Of a DNA stretch of 64,000 nt, positions 32,898 through 42,672 are shown piece by piece. Position 1 is the stretch's first letter. Every line of letters begins with the position of its first letter. The position numbers were made by a program, and so were the translations under genes. The DNA comes from Chloroflexota bacterium (lineage in GTDB: Bacteria; Chloroflexota; Anaerolineae; UBA4142; SHND01). The stretch covers positions 1-64,000 of the forward strand of contig SHND01000022.1 of assembly GCA_004295045.1 (NCBI GenBank), in the 5' to 3' direction. The notes under the pieces were generated by a model. The model was not told where the DNA came from. It was given only the letters and a program-made list of their open reading frames with translations, and made no database searches.

Positions 32898-34448
32898 ATG
32901 ACCACAAACTATGATGTAATCATCATCGGAACCGGTGCGGGCGGCGGAACGCTCGCGCGGCGACTTGCCCCATCGGGCAAAAGCATTTTGCTTCTCGAAC
33001 GCGGCGGCTGGCTGCCGCGCGAGCAGGAAAACTGGGACGCGACCGAAGTATTTGTCAAGAATCGTTACGTTCCCAATGAAACGTGGTACGACAAACACGG
33101 CAAAGCGTTTCAACCCGGCGTCCATTATTGGGTCGGCGGCGCGACAAAGTTGTACGGCGCAGCATTGTATCGTTTGCGCAAACAAGATTTCGGCGAGCTG
33201 AAACATTATGACGGCATCTCGCCCGCCTGGCCCATCTCGTACGATGACATGGAGCCGTACTATACACTGGCGGAACAGTGGTATCAGGTGCATGGTGCGC
33301 GCGGCGAAGATCCGACCGAGCCCTACGCGAGCGCGCCGTATCCATTTCCCGCGGTTTCGCACGAGTCGCGCATTCAACAGCTTCACGACGATCTCGCCGC
33401 GGCGGGTTATCATCCGTTTCACGCGCCCTGCGGCATCATGCTCCATGAAAAGCAGATGCAGTTCAGCGCGTGCATTCGCTGCAAAGATTGCGATGGGTTT
33501 CCGTGCTTGGTCCACGCCAAATCGGATGCCGAAGTATTGGGCGTTCGTCCCGCGCTGCAGCATCCCAATGTCACGCTGCTCACCGACGCGATGGTCGTCA
33601 AGCTGGACACGAACGCGTCGGGCAACGCGGTAAGCCAAGTAGTTGTGCAGCGCAACGGTCAAACCGAAACCTATCAAGGCGGCATTGTTATCCTTTCGGC
33701 TGGCGCAGCGAACTCGGCGAAAATTCTTTTACAATCCGCGAACGACAAACATCCGAACGGTCTCGCCAACAGTTCCGATTTGGTCGGACGCAATTACATG
33801 TTTCACAACAGCGTCGCGGTGTTGGCAATTTCCAAAGAAGAAAATCCGACAAAATTCCAAAAGACGCTCGGGCTGAATGATTTCTATTTTGGAATGCCCG
33901 GTTTTGAATATCCGATGGGCAACATTCAAATGGTGGGCAAGTCACAAGGTCCGATGTACAAAGGCGAAAAGCCCATTCAGACAATTCTGGCGCCAAAATT
34001 TTCGCTCGAAGAAATTGCCAAACACGCAGTTGATTTTTGGCTATCCACCGAAGACCTTCCCAAGCCGGACAACCGCGTCACAGTTGAACGTGATGGCAAT
34101 CTCAAACTCACCTACAATGCGACCAACACCGAACCGAAAAATCAGCTCTATCACAAATTGCAATCCATGTTGAATCAGTTGCGAATGGACGAACATCTTG
34201 TCGAACGCAATTTGTACATGAAGAATGACATCGAAATTGGCGGCGTCGCGCACATGGCGGGAACGTGTCGTTTTGGCACTGACCCCAGAACATCGGTCTT
34301 GGACACAAACTGCAAAGCGCACGAACTCGACAATCTCTACGTCGTGGACACGAGTTTCTTTCCAAGCATCGGCGCTGTGAACCCGGCGTTGACAGCGATG
34401 GCAAACGCGCTGCGGGTGGGCGATCATTTGCTCGATCGTATCAAGTAA
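32898..34448 (+). CDS. GMC family oxidoreductase
   Basis: The 516-aa flavoenzyme has the FAD motif IIGTGAGGGTLARRLAPSGKSILLLERGG, WVGGATKLYGAALYRLR, a Cys-rich segment (CIRCKDCDGFPCLVHAKSD) and the C-terminal block with HMAGTCRFGTDP and PSIGAVNPALTAMANALR. GMC enzymes oxidise sugars, alcohols or choline-like compounds. The Cys-rich form is common in bacterial sugar-type GMC proteins (family knowledge). Neighbouring sugar-handling genes and the quinol oxidase suggest that it feeds electrons to the quinone pool; this is inferred. AAGGAG precedes the ATG. Confidence 0.88.
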   Translation: MTTNYDVIIIGTGAGGGTLARRLAPSGKSILLLERGGWLPREQENWDATEVFVKNRYVPNETWYDKHGKAFQPGVHYWVGGATKLYGAALYRLRKQDFGELKHYDGISPAWPISYDDMEPYYTLAEQWYQVHGARGEDPTEPYASAPYPFPAVSHESRIQQLHDDLAAAGYHPFHAPCGIMLHEKQMQFSACIRCKDCDGFPCLVHAKSDAEVLGVRPALQHPNVTLLTDAMVVKLDTNASGNAVSQVVVQRNGQTETYQGGIVILSAGAANSAKILLQSANDKHPNGLANSSDLVGRNYMFHNSVAVLAISKEENPTKFQKTLGLNDFYFGMPGFEYPMGNIQMVGKSQGPMYKGEKPIQTILAPKFSLEEIAKHAVDFWLSTEDLPKPDNRVTVERDGNLKLTYNATNTEPKNQLYHKLQSMLNQLRMDEHLVERNLYMKNDIEIGGVAHMAGTCRFGTDPRTSVLDTNCKAHELDNLYVVDTSFFPSIGAVNPALTAMANALRVGDHLLDRIK

Positions 34449-34455
34449 CGCACCA

Positions 34456-35685
34456 ATGCTGACAAGCGCAAGCACAACCGCTTCTCGAAGCGAGACCGCA
34501 GCAATCTTTATAGCAGGTGTCGTGCAAGGCATTGCGCTCGTCACCTTTCCCGCGACGAGCACGATCTTTACCAATCCTGACTATTATGGGCTTTCGAACA
34601 CGCAGTACGGAGCGATGTTCGTGCCGCAAGCCATTACTGCGATTGGGGCATCTCTCATCGGCGCGAGTTTAACGCGGCGACTGGGCATCAAACGCATCTA
34701 TTTGTTCGGTCTCGTGGCGGATTTGGTCTCGATGCTGTTGCTGGTATTGAGCCAATTTGTCACGAGCAATCAATCGCTCGCCTACGGAATTCTTTTGCTC
34801 GCTACTGCGAGTCTGGGAATTGGCTTTGGGTTGACGGTTCCATCGCTCAATACGTTCACAGCCGCGTTTTTTCCGAAAACAGTTGACCGCGCGGTATTAA
34901 TTCTGAACGCGCTGCTCGGCTTGGGCACCGCACTTGCGCCCGTGTTCGCCGCGATCTTTGTTGGCTTTTTTGTGTGGTGGGGGATGCCAGTGTTGGTTGC
35001 CGTTGCAATCGCTGCCCTACTGTTGTTCAGTCTCCGCTTGCCATTGCAGACGAGTATGGGGGAAACGGAAACGCACACGGACACGACCAAAACCATGACC
35101 CCTGCGCGATTTTGGGTCTTTGCGCTTTTTGCGCTGTTGTATGGCATCGTCGAAACGATGAATGGGAATTGGGCGACGCTCTATATGACGACGGATCAGG
35201 GAACCAGCACTGCCTTTGCTTCACTTGCGCTCACAGCATTCTGGGCGATGGTGACAGTTGGACGTGTCTTGTTCGCCGCAATCGAAAAACAATTTCCCGA
35301 ACGCCGCACCTTTCATCTCTTGCCCTTTGTGACGGCGGCGGCGTTCGTCATCATCGCATTCCTGCCCGCCGATTCACCCTATGCCGGAGTGCTCGCGTTT
35401 GCGTTAGCGGGACTGGGCTGCTCCGCGCTACTGCCCCTCACCATCAGTTTCGGGCAAGGAGAACTCACCGTGATGGGGGCAGCGGTTGCGGGCGGACTCA
35501 TTGCCTTTTACCAAATGGGCTACGGCATCGCCGCATTCGGAGTGGGACCGTTAGAGGAACACACAGCGCTGAGTCTGAGCCAAATCTATTTGCTCGCGGC
35601 GTTTGTGGCGCTCGTGATGGCAGGAATTTCTTTTAGGGTGGTTGCGAGAAACAATGCATTTTTGACAACGCACAAGGAGAATTGA
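34456..35685 (+). CDS. MFS transporter
   Basis: The 409-aa protein has 12 membrane segments and two MFS halves, with the loop GASLTRRLGIKRIYLFG between helices 2 and 3 and a charged central loop (ETETHTDTTKT). It starts 8 bp after the GMC gene and abuts the glucosidase gene (TGA directly followed by ATG). A sugar or sugar-acid substrate is plausible from the neighbours but is not shown by the sequence. Confidence 0.85.
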   Translation: MLTSASTTASRSETAAIFIAGVVQGIALVTFPATSTIFTNPDYYGLSNTQYGAMFVPQAITAIGASLIGASLTRRLGIKRIYLFGLVADLVSMLLLVLSQFVTSNQSLAYGILLLATASLGIGFGLTVPSLNTFTAAFFPKTVDRAVLILNALLGLGTALAPVFAAIFVGFFVWWGMPVLVAVAIAALLLFSLRLPLQTSMGETETHTDTTKTMTPARFWVFALFALLYGIVETMNGNWATLYMTTDQGTSTAFASLALTAFWAMVTVGRVLFAAIEKQFPERRTFHLLPFVTAAAFVIIAFLPADSPYAGVLAFALAGLGCSALLPLTISFGQGELTVMGAAVAGGLIAFYQMGYGIAAFGVGPLEEHTALSLSQIYLLAAFVALVMAGISFRVVARNNAFLTTHKEN

Positions 35686-38439
35686 ATGGCAGTCAAGAAA
35701 AGAACCACAGCTACCCCCTCGGCAGAACAAACGCGTCTCGACGACGCGAACGCCAAACGCGCGGCGTGGCGCTTTTGGGGACCGTACATCAGTGAGCGCG
35801 CGTGGGGCACGGTGCGCGAGGATTATTCCGCGAACGGCGATGCGTGGAGTTATTTTCCACACGACCACGCGCGTTCGCGCGCCTATCGCTGGAGCGAAGA
35901 TGGCATGGCGGGAATCTGCGATCAAGAGCAACGCATTTGTTTCGCGCTCGCATTATGGAACGGACACGACCCAATTCTCAAAGAGCGCGCGTTCGGTTTG
36001 ACGGGTTCGGAAGGCAATCACGGCGAAGATGTAAAAGAGTATTATTATTATCTCGACTCGACGCCGACACATTCGTACATGAAATATCTGTACAAATATC
36101 CGCAGCAAGAATATCCGTACGCGAAATTGATTGCGGAAAATAGTCGCCGCAGTAAATTAGAACCCGAGTACGAATTGATTGACACGGGCATCTTTGATGA
36201 AGCGCGCTATTTTGATGTCTTTGTCGAATACGCCAAAGCATCGCCCGAAGACCTCCTCATCGAAATCACCGCGTACAATCGCGGACCGGACGCGGCGCGC
36301 CTCGACCTCTTGCCAACGCTTTGGTTCCGTAACATGTGGTCGTGGGACGACGCGCATCCCAAGGGCGAAATTTTTCTCGTCCAAGACCAGGCGCCCTACA
36401 TCGAGCTGCATCATGACGAACGCGGCACGCGCTACCTTTATTTCGACGCAACGCCGAATGTTTTGTTCACAGAGAACGAAACGAATACACAACGCTTGTA
36501 TGGCACACCAAACGCGTCGCCGTACGTCAAAGATGCATTTCACAATTACGTCGTTCACGAACAGCACGATGCGGTGAATCCCGCGCAGCGCGGCACCAAA
36601 GCCGCGCCGTGCTATTCGCTGCAAATCAACGGCGGAGAATCGGCGCGCGTGCGTTTGCGTTTTACCAATACACAATTAAAAGACGCGTTGGGCAAAGAAT
36701 TCGATAATGTGTTCGAGGTGCGCAAAAAAGAAGCGGATGAGTTTTATGCAAACGTCGTTCCCGCGACGTTGACGGACGATGAAAAGCTCGTCATGCGGCA
36801 AGCGTTAGCCGGGATGTTGTGGTCAAAACAGTATTATCACTATAACGTGCGCCGTTGGTTGCAGGGCGACCCAAAAGAACCGCCGCCGCCTGCGTCGCGC
36901 TGGCATGGGCGCAATAGCGGCTGGCAGCATTTGTACAACGCCGACGTGATTTCCATGCCCGACAAATGGGAGTTTTGTTGGTACGCCTCGTGGGACCTCG
37001 CCTTTCACTGCGTCGCGTTGGCATTGGTGGATTTACAGTTTGCCAAAGACCAACTGCTGTTGATGCTGAGTGAATGGTATATGAGTCCGACGGGGCAGAT
37101 TCCCGCGTACGAATGGGATTTCAATGATGTAAATCCCCCCGTCCACGCATGGGCAGCGCAGCGCATTTTTGAATATGAATTTGCCAAGACCGGTCAAGGG
37201 GACCACGCATGGGTCGAAGCGGTTTTTCAAAAACTGCTCTTGAATTTTACGTGGTGGGTCAATCGCAAAGATGCCGAGTCGAACAATCTCTTTCAAGGCG
37301 GCTTTCTCGGTCTGGACAATATCGGTTTGTTCGACCGCAATATGAAATTGCCCGAAGGATTTGTGCTGGAGCAATCGGACGGCACAAGTTGGATGGCAAC
37401 GTATTGTGTTCGGATGTTGGCACTGGCTTTGGTCTTATCACGCGAGAACCCGGTGTATCAAGCGATGGCGATCAAGTTTATCGAGCACGCCTTGTTAATT
37501 GCGGGCGCGATGAACAACGATTCCGATGCAAGTTTGTGGGACGAAAAAGACGGTTTCTTTTACGACCACATGCGACGTCCCGATGGGCGTCACATTCAAA
37601 TTCCGACGCGCACGATGGTCGGTTTGATTCCGCTCTTTGCAGTTGCCGCCGCGACCATGGGCGTGCTCGAACATTTCCCAGAATTTCTGCAGCGGTTAGA
37701 GTGGTTTCAGAAACATCGCCCCGACCTGACAGACAAGATCGCAGTGCTTGTGCCCAAGGGAGATCGCGAAGTATCACAGCAACGGCTGTTGGTCTCTATC
37801 GTGCAGCCCGACCAATTGCGCCGGCTCTTGCACTATATGCTAGACGAGAATGAATTTCTTTCGCCGTACGGACTGCGCGCCGTTTCCAAAATTTACGAAC
37901 ATCCGCTCATCGTGGATGTGCAAGGGTATCATTGGGAATTGGATTACGCGCCCGGCGAATCCACCAACAATTTGTTTGGCGGCAACTCGAACTGGCGCGG
38001 TCCAATTTGGATGCCGCTCAACTATCTGATGATTGAAAGTCTCGAACTTTATAACCGCTACTTTGGCGATACGTTCAAGGTGGAATGTCCCACCGGTTCG
38101 GGACACATGCTGACATTAGTCGAGGTCTCGAAAGAATTGTCGCATCGCCTCGCGCACATTTTTACGCGCGGGCAGGATGGACGCCGCGCGGTGTTTGGCA
38201 ATTACGAAATCATGCAGACCGATCCGCATTGGCGCGACTGTATTTTGTTCCACGAATATTTTCACGGCGACAATGGTTCGGGACGCGGCGCGAGTCATCA
38301 AACGGGTTGGAGCGGGTTAATTGCCAAAGTGCTCCAGCAAATCGGCGACACGCGGGCAGGCAAACCTGGCGCAAGTGAAATGGTCAATGAAATTTTTGGA
38401 GTTCCGCTCGAAAATCAGAAAAAGGAGAAAATAAAATGA
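35686..38439 (+). CDS. GH63-like glucosidase
   Basis: The 917-aa protein shows the layout of bacterial GH63-related (MGH1-like) glucosidases: an N-terminal beta-rich half (GTVREDYSANGDAWSYFPHDHARSRAYRWSEDG, LWNGHDPILKERAFGLTGSEGNHGEDVKEYYYYLDSTPTH) and an (alpha/alpha) barrel half. In the barrel, WYASWDLAFHCVALALVDLQFAKDQL carries the likely catalytic Asp, and NWRGPIWMPLNYLMIESL and FGNYEIMQTDPHWRD follow. Such enzymes cleave alpha-glucosidic bonds, for example in mannosylglycerate or alpha-glucosides. No signal peptide is present, so it acts in the cytoplasm. It overlaps the SDR gene by 4 bp. Confidence 0.88.
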   Translation: MAVKKRTTATPSAEQTRLDDANAKRAAWRFWGPYISERAWGTVREDYSANGDAWSYFPHDHARSRAYRWSEDGMAGICDQEQRICFALALWNGHDPILKERAFGLTGSEGNHGEDVKEYYYYLDSTPTHSYMKYLYKYPQQEYPYAKLIAENSRRSKLEPEYELIDTGIFDEARYFDVFVEYAKASPEDLLIEITAYNRGPDAARLDLLPTLWFRNMWSWDDAHPKGEIFLVQDQAPYIELHHDERGTRYLYFDATPNVLFTENETNTQRLYGTPNASPYVKDAFHNYVVHEQHDAVNPAQRGTKAAPCYSLQINGGESARVRLRFTNTQLKDALGKEFDNVFEVRKKEADEFYANVVPATLTDDEKLVMRQALAGMLWSKQYYHYNVRRWLQGDPKEPPPPASRWHGRNSGWQHLYNADVISMPDKWEFCWYASWDLAFHCVALALVDLQFAKDQLLLMLSEWYMSPTGQIPAYEWDFNDVNPPVHAWAAQRIFEYEFAKTGQGDHAWVEAVFQKLLLNFTWWVNRKDAESNNLFQGGFLGLDNIGLFDRNMKLPEGFVLEQSDGTSWMATYCVRMLALALVLSRENPVYQAMAIKFIEHALLIAGAMNNDSDASLWDEKDGFFYDHMRRPDGRHIQIPTRTMVGLIPLFAVAAATMGVLEHFPEFLQRLEWFQKHRPDLTDKIAVLVPKGDREVSQQRLLVSIVQPDQLRRLLHYMLDENEFLSPYGLRAVSKIYEHPLIVDVQGYHWELDYAPGESTNNLFGGNSNWRGPIWMPLNYLMIESLELYNRYFGDTFKVECPTGSGHMLTLVEVSKELSHRLAHIFTRGQDGRRAVFGNYEIMQTDPHWRDCILFHEYFHGDNGSGRGASHQTGWSGLIAKVLQQIGDTRAGKPGASEMVNEIFGVPLENQKKEKIK

Positions 38440-39203
38440 GTCTCAAACGTAAAGTCGCCATCGTCACCGGTGGCAATAGTGGCATCGGCAAAGCCATCGC
38501 ACTCGAGTTGGCAGCGCAGGGCGCGAACATCGTGATTGATTATGTCGTTCATCCCGAAGCGACGGAAGACGAAGAAAAACAGATCCGCGCGATGGGCGAC
38601 CAAGCCATTGGCGTACAAGCCGACGTGAGCAAGGTCGAGGATTTGCAGCTGTTGATTGACAAAGCAGTCGAGGCGTTTGGACGCGTGGACATCATGGTCA
38701 ACAACGCGGGCGTTGAGACGCGCACTTCGACGCTCGATACAACCGAGGCGCAGTACGACAAAGTAATGAACATCAATCTCAAGAGCGCGTTCTTTGGTAC
38801 GCAGCTCGCTGCGAAACAAATGATCAAACAAGGCGGCGGTGGGCGCATCATCAATATCACCTCCGTGCATGAAGATTGGCCCATGCCCGGTAACACCGCA
38901 TATTGTTTATCGAAGGGCGGAATGCGCATGCTCACCCGTACCGCCGGGCTGGAACTCGCTTCGCAAAACATCCTCGTCGTCGGCGTCGGTCCCGGCGCGG
39001 TGGAAACACCCATCAATGTCTCGACCATGCAGGACCCGGTTGCAATGCAAAAGCTCAAGGAGGCGATTCCGCTAGGGCGCATGGCAAAATCCAAAGAAAT
39101 CGCTAGTGTGGTAGCATTCCTCGCCGGCGATGGTGCGAGTTACATGACCGCCACGACAGTCTTTGCCGACGGCGGGCTCATGCACAGCAGTCCCGGCTTG
39201 TAA
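38436..39203 (+). CDS. SDR oxidoreductase, glucose 1-dehydrogenase type
   Basis: The 255-aa enzyme has the SDR cofactor motif TGGNSGIGKA, NNAG, the catalytic Ser in ITSVHE and YxxxK in AYCLSKGGMRML. The C-terminal FLAGDGASYMTATTVFADGG is typical of glucose-1-dehydrogenase-like classical SDRs. Its start overlaps the glucosidase stop by 4 bp, so the pair is coupled: the glucosidase could release glucose and the SDR oxidise it. Confidence 0.9.
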   Translation: MSLKRKVAIVTGGNSGIGKAIALELAAQGANIVIDYVVHPEATEDEEKQIRAMGDQAIGVQADVSKVEDLQLLIDKAVEAFGRVDIMVNNAGVETRTSTLDTTEAQYDKVMNINLKSAFFGTQLAAKQMIKQGGGGRIINITSVHEDWPMPGNTAYCLSKGGMRMLTRTAGLELASQNILVVGVGPGAVETPINVSTMQDPVAMQKLKEAIPLGRMAKSKEIASVVAFLAGDGASYMTATTVFADGGLMHSSPGL

Positions 39204-39210
39204 TTCCCCA

Positions 39211-40953
39211 GTGTCTATCGAGCGCCGCCTGCTTGCGGAAAATCTGCGCGCACGAAAATTATTATACGGCGCGGTCGCGTTGTCATTCCTCGCGACCGCG
39301 CTTTGGCTTGCGTTTGCGTGGTTATTCAGCGCGGTGGTCAACCGCGTTTTTATTTTGCATCAAACTCTCGACCAAGTGGCTGTGTTGTGCGCGCTAATCT
39401 TTGGGCTGATTGTGGTGCGCTTTGCTCTGATGTGGGGGAGCGATGTCATTGCGCAGCACAGTGCGAATGCGCTAAAAAGAAATTTACGCGAACGACTGGA
39501 TGCTAAACTGTTCGCGCTCGGTCCGCTTTACACGCGCGGGGAACGCACCGGCGAACTCGTACGCACCGCAACCGCAGGCATCGAAGCGTTGGATGAATAC
39601 ATCTCACAATTTCAACCGGCGCGTATTCTTGCTGTAATCGTTCCCGCGCTCGTCTTGTTCGTCATTTTGTTCCTCGACATCTGGACTCTGCCAATCCTCC
39701 TCTTTACCGGTCCGATTCTTGTGCTGTTGCTTGCGCTCATCGGCAAACGCACGCAAGACCTCACCGCGCGTCGCTTTCTCGAAATGTCGTGGATGAGCGC
39801 GCACTTTATGGACATGCTGCAGGGCTTGGCGACGCTCAAGCTCTTTGGTCGCAGCAAAGAACAAGCCCAGACCATCGAAACCATCAGCGAGCAATATGGC
39901 AACACGACGATGGATATTTTGCGGACGGCTTTCCAGACATCCCTTGTCTTGGAATGGGGCGCGACTGCCGCCACCGCGTTGGTTGCGATTGCCGTCAGCG
40001 CGCGTTTGATGACCGGGCTGATGCCTTTCGAGACGGCATTGACCGTTTTACTTCTCACGCCGGAATTTTTTCTGCCGCTCCGTCAACTGGCAATCAAATA
40101 TCACGCGGGGACGGCGGGCAAAGACGCCGCCGCACGCGTCTACACCATTCTCGATGTGCCGCTCACAGCCACTTTAGCGCCGCAAACAAATGTCACGCGC
40201 GCTTTACTTCCAACGCGGCTGGATATTTTCTTTGATGATGTGCAGGTCGCGTTCGACAACGGGGAACGCATCGCGCTCGATGGCTTTACGCTCAAGCTCG
40301 CCGACAAACAAACCGTCGCCCTCGTCGGTAAAACTGGCGCGGGCAAAACTACCGTCGCGAATTTGCTGCTGCGTTTCGTCGAACCTACGCGCGGCAAAAT
40401 TATCGTCGGCGGGATTCCGCTGCACGAAATAGATGCGGACACATGGCGCGCGCAAATCGCATATGTAAGTCAGCAGCCCCATCTCTTTGCAGGCACAGTT
40501 GCGGAAAATCTCGCGCTCGCGAAACCGGACCCGACACGCGCGGAAATGATCGAGGCGGCACGCGCGGCGCACATTCACGATTTCATCGCCGGGTTGCCGC
40601 ACGGCTACGACACACCGCTCGGCGAACGCGGCGCGCGTTTGAGCGGCGGTCAACGCCAACGTCTCGCGCTTGCGCGCGCATTTCTAAAAAATGCGCCGCT
40701 GCTCATCCTCGACGAAGTCACTTCGCATCTCGACGCCGCGAATGAAGAACAGATTCGCGCCGCGCTCGCGCAACTGCTGCCAAATCGTACGACTCTGATC
40801 ATTGCGCATCGCCTCGCGCTCGCGCAAGATGCGGATGTCGTTGCCGTGATGGAAAACGGACGCGTGATCGAAAAAGGCAGTCCCCGCGCGCTGCTAGAAG
40901 CGGACAGCAAGTACGGTGCTTTCGTCGCGGCATATCAAGGCGGCGCGCGATGA
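39211..40953 (+). CDS. cydD: Thiol reductant ABC exporter subunit CydD
   Basis: From GTG 39211 the protein is 580 aa, with six membrane helices and an ABC ATPase half: Walker A GKTGAGKTT, signature LSGGQRQRLALARAF, Walker B LLILDEVTSHLD. CydDC exports cysteine or glutathione and is needed to assemble cytochrome bd. An earlier in-frame ATG (39163) would overlap the SDR gene, so GTG 39211 just after that stop is preferred; no good Shine-Dalgarno is seen. It overlaps cydC by 4 bp. Confidence 0.88.
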   Translation: MSIERRLLAENLRARKLLYGAVALSFLATALWLAFAWLFSAVVNRVFILHQTLDQVAVLCALIFGLIVVRFALMWGSDVIAQHSANALKRNLRERLDAKLFALGPLYTRGERTGELVRTATAGIEALDEYISQFQPARILAVIVPALVLFVILFLDIWTLPILLFTGPILVLLLALIGKRTQDLTARRFLEMSWMSAHFMDMLQGLATLKLFGRSKEQAQTIETISEQYGNTTMDILRTAFQTSLVLEWGATAATALVAIAVSARLMTGLMPFETALTVLLLTPEFFLPLRQLAIKYHAGTAGKDAAARVYTILDVPLTATLAPQTNVTRALLPTRLDIFFDDVQVAFDNGERIALDGFTLKLADKQTVALVGKTGAGKTTVANLLLRFVEPTRGKIIVGGIPLHEIDADTWRAQIAYVSQQPHLFAGTVAENLALAKPDPTRAEMIEAARAAHIHDFIAGLPHGYDTPLGERGARLSGGQRQRLALARAFLKNAPLLILDEVTSHLDAANEEQIRAALAQLLPNRTTLIIAHRLALAQDADVVAVMENGRVIEKGSPRALLEADSKYGAFVAAYQGGAR

Positions 40954-42650
40954 ACGCAACCGCGCGCCTCTGGAAATTAATGCTGCCATTTCGCTGGTGG
41001 ATCGCGCTGGCAGTCTTGCTAAGTTTTGGCACACTCGGCGCAGGCGTCGGTTTGATGGCAATGTCCGCGTATCTGATTTCCAAAGCCGCGCTCGCGCCGC
41101 AATTTGCCGACATTGCCGTCATCGTCACCGCCGTACGTTTCTTTGCCATTGCGCGCGCCGCCCTGCGCTACGCAGAACGTTATGTCTCACACCTGGCGAC
41201 CTTTCGCATCCTTACACGTCTGCGTGTATGGTTCTATGTCACGATTGAACCGCTCGCACCCGCGCGCTTGCAGCAACTTCACAGCGGCGACCTGTTCACG
41301 CGCATCAGCGCGGATATTGAAACGCTGGAAAATTTTTATGTGCGTGTCGTTGTGCCGCCGCTTGCCGCCGCACTCGTGGCGGCTTTGGCGAGTGTGATTC
41401 TCGGCGCGTTCGATGTGCGATTCGCGTTTGCGCTGATTCTGTTTTTGATTTTGACGGGGATTGTGCTTCCGCTTTTGACACAACGCCTCAGCCGCACGCC
41501 GACTGAACACCTGATTCGCACACGCGCCGAATTGAATGCGGTGTTGACGGACGAGATTCAAGGCATTGCCGATGTAATCGCATTCGGACAAGCAGAAAAT
41601 TTTCGCGCGCGGACGCGGCGTTTGAACGATGAATTGGATCGCGCGCAGCTGCAGCTTGCAAATGCGCGCGGCATGGCAAACGCACTCGCTGTTTTGTTCG
41701 CCGCGCTCGCGGGGTTGACGATTCTACTGCTTGCAATTCCATTGGTGAGCGACGGACAAATTGACGGCGTATTTCTCGCGCTCCTGCCCCTAACTGCCAT
41801 CGCGAGCTTTGAAGCGGTGCAGCCGCTCGGCGCCGCGTTCCAACATCGCGAAGCCAGCCGCGCCGCCGCCGAACGATTGTTTGAATTGATTGACGCGCCG
41901 CCGCTGGTGCAAGAACCCGCGCAGTTTATTGAAATGCCGCACAATTATTCTATCGAATTTCGCGGCGTGTCGTTTCGCTATGCGCCCGATGAAGAACTCG
42001 TACTGGACGATGTGAGTTTCAAGATTCGAGAGGGCGAACGTATTGCCATAGTCGGCGCGAGCGGCGCGGGAAAATCTACGCTAGTCAATCTGCTCGTGCG
42101 ATTTTGGGACGCGCAGGCGGGACAAGTTTGCGTGGGCGGAAACGATGTGCGCGCGTATCGCACGGAAGATTTGCGCAAGCACATTGGCGTCGCCTCACAA
42201 CATCCATATCTTTTCAATGGCACGTTGCGCGACAATCTGCTCTTAGCCAAAGGCGATGCGACGGATCAAGCACTGGACGCCGCGTGTCACGTCGCGCAGT
42301 TGGGCGAACTGTTGGCGTCGCTGCCGTTGGGTTATGATACGCTTGTGGGCGAAAATGGATTAAAATTGAGCGGCGGCGAACGCCAGCGCATTGCGATTGC
42401 GCGTCTGCTTTTGAAAAACGCGCCATTCGTGATTTTGGACGAGGCAACGGCGAATCTGGATGCGCTGACGGAACAAAAACTGCTAAACTCATTGGAATCA
42501 TTTTTGCGCGGGCGCACGGTGCTGATTATTTCGCATCGGCGCGCAGGCATTCAAAATGCCGGTCGGGTATTGACGCTGGAACGCGGACAGATTAAAGTAA
42601 GCGCGGAACAGCGCGTGAGCGACATGCGCTCCGCCATCTCGGTTGCATAA
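40950..42650 (+). CDS. cydC: Thiol reductant ABC exporter subunit CydC
   Basis: The 566-aa partner of CydD has six membrane helices (VLLSFGTLGAGVGLMAMSAYLISKAAL at the start) and an ABC ATPase with GASGAGKST, LSGGERQRIAIARLL and FVILDEATANLD. The ATGA overlap with cydD implies coupled translation. Together they form a heterodimeric exporter required for bd oxidase maturation. Confidence 0.9.
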   Translation: MNATARLWKLMLPFRWWIALAVLLSFGTLGAGVGLMAMSAYLISKAALAPQFADIAVIVTAVRFFAIARAALRYAERYVSHLATFRILTRLRVWFYVTIEPLAPARLQQLHSGDLFTRISADIETLENFYVRVVVPPLAAALVAALASVILGAFDVRFAFALILFLILTGIVLPLLTQRLSRTPTEHLIRTRAELNAVLTDEIQGIADVIAFGQAENFRARTRRLNDELDRAQLQLANARGMANALAVLFAALAGLTILLLAIPLVSDGQIDGVFLALLPLTAIASFEAVQPLGAAFQHREASRAAAERLFELIDAPPLVQEPAQFIEMPHNYSIEFRGVSFRYAPDEELVLDDVSFKIREGERIAIVGASGAGKSTLVNLLVRFWDAQAGQVCVGGNDVRAYRTEDLRKHIGVASQHPYLFNGTLRDNLLLAKGDATDQALDAACHVAQLGELLASLPLGYDTLVGENGLKLSGGERQRIAIARLLLKNAPFVILDEATANLDALTEQKLLNSLESFLRGRTVLIISHRRAGIQNAGRVLTLERGQIKVSAEQRVSDMRSAISVA

Positions 42651-42672
42651 TTCAAAAAATAAACGAGGCGTA

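Noticed and set aside
32775-33677. Minus-strand open frame of 300 codons opposite the GMC gene
   Set aside because: Antisense to clear FAD and GMC motifs; no start signal or recognisable domain.
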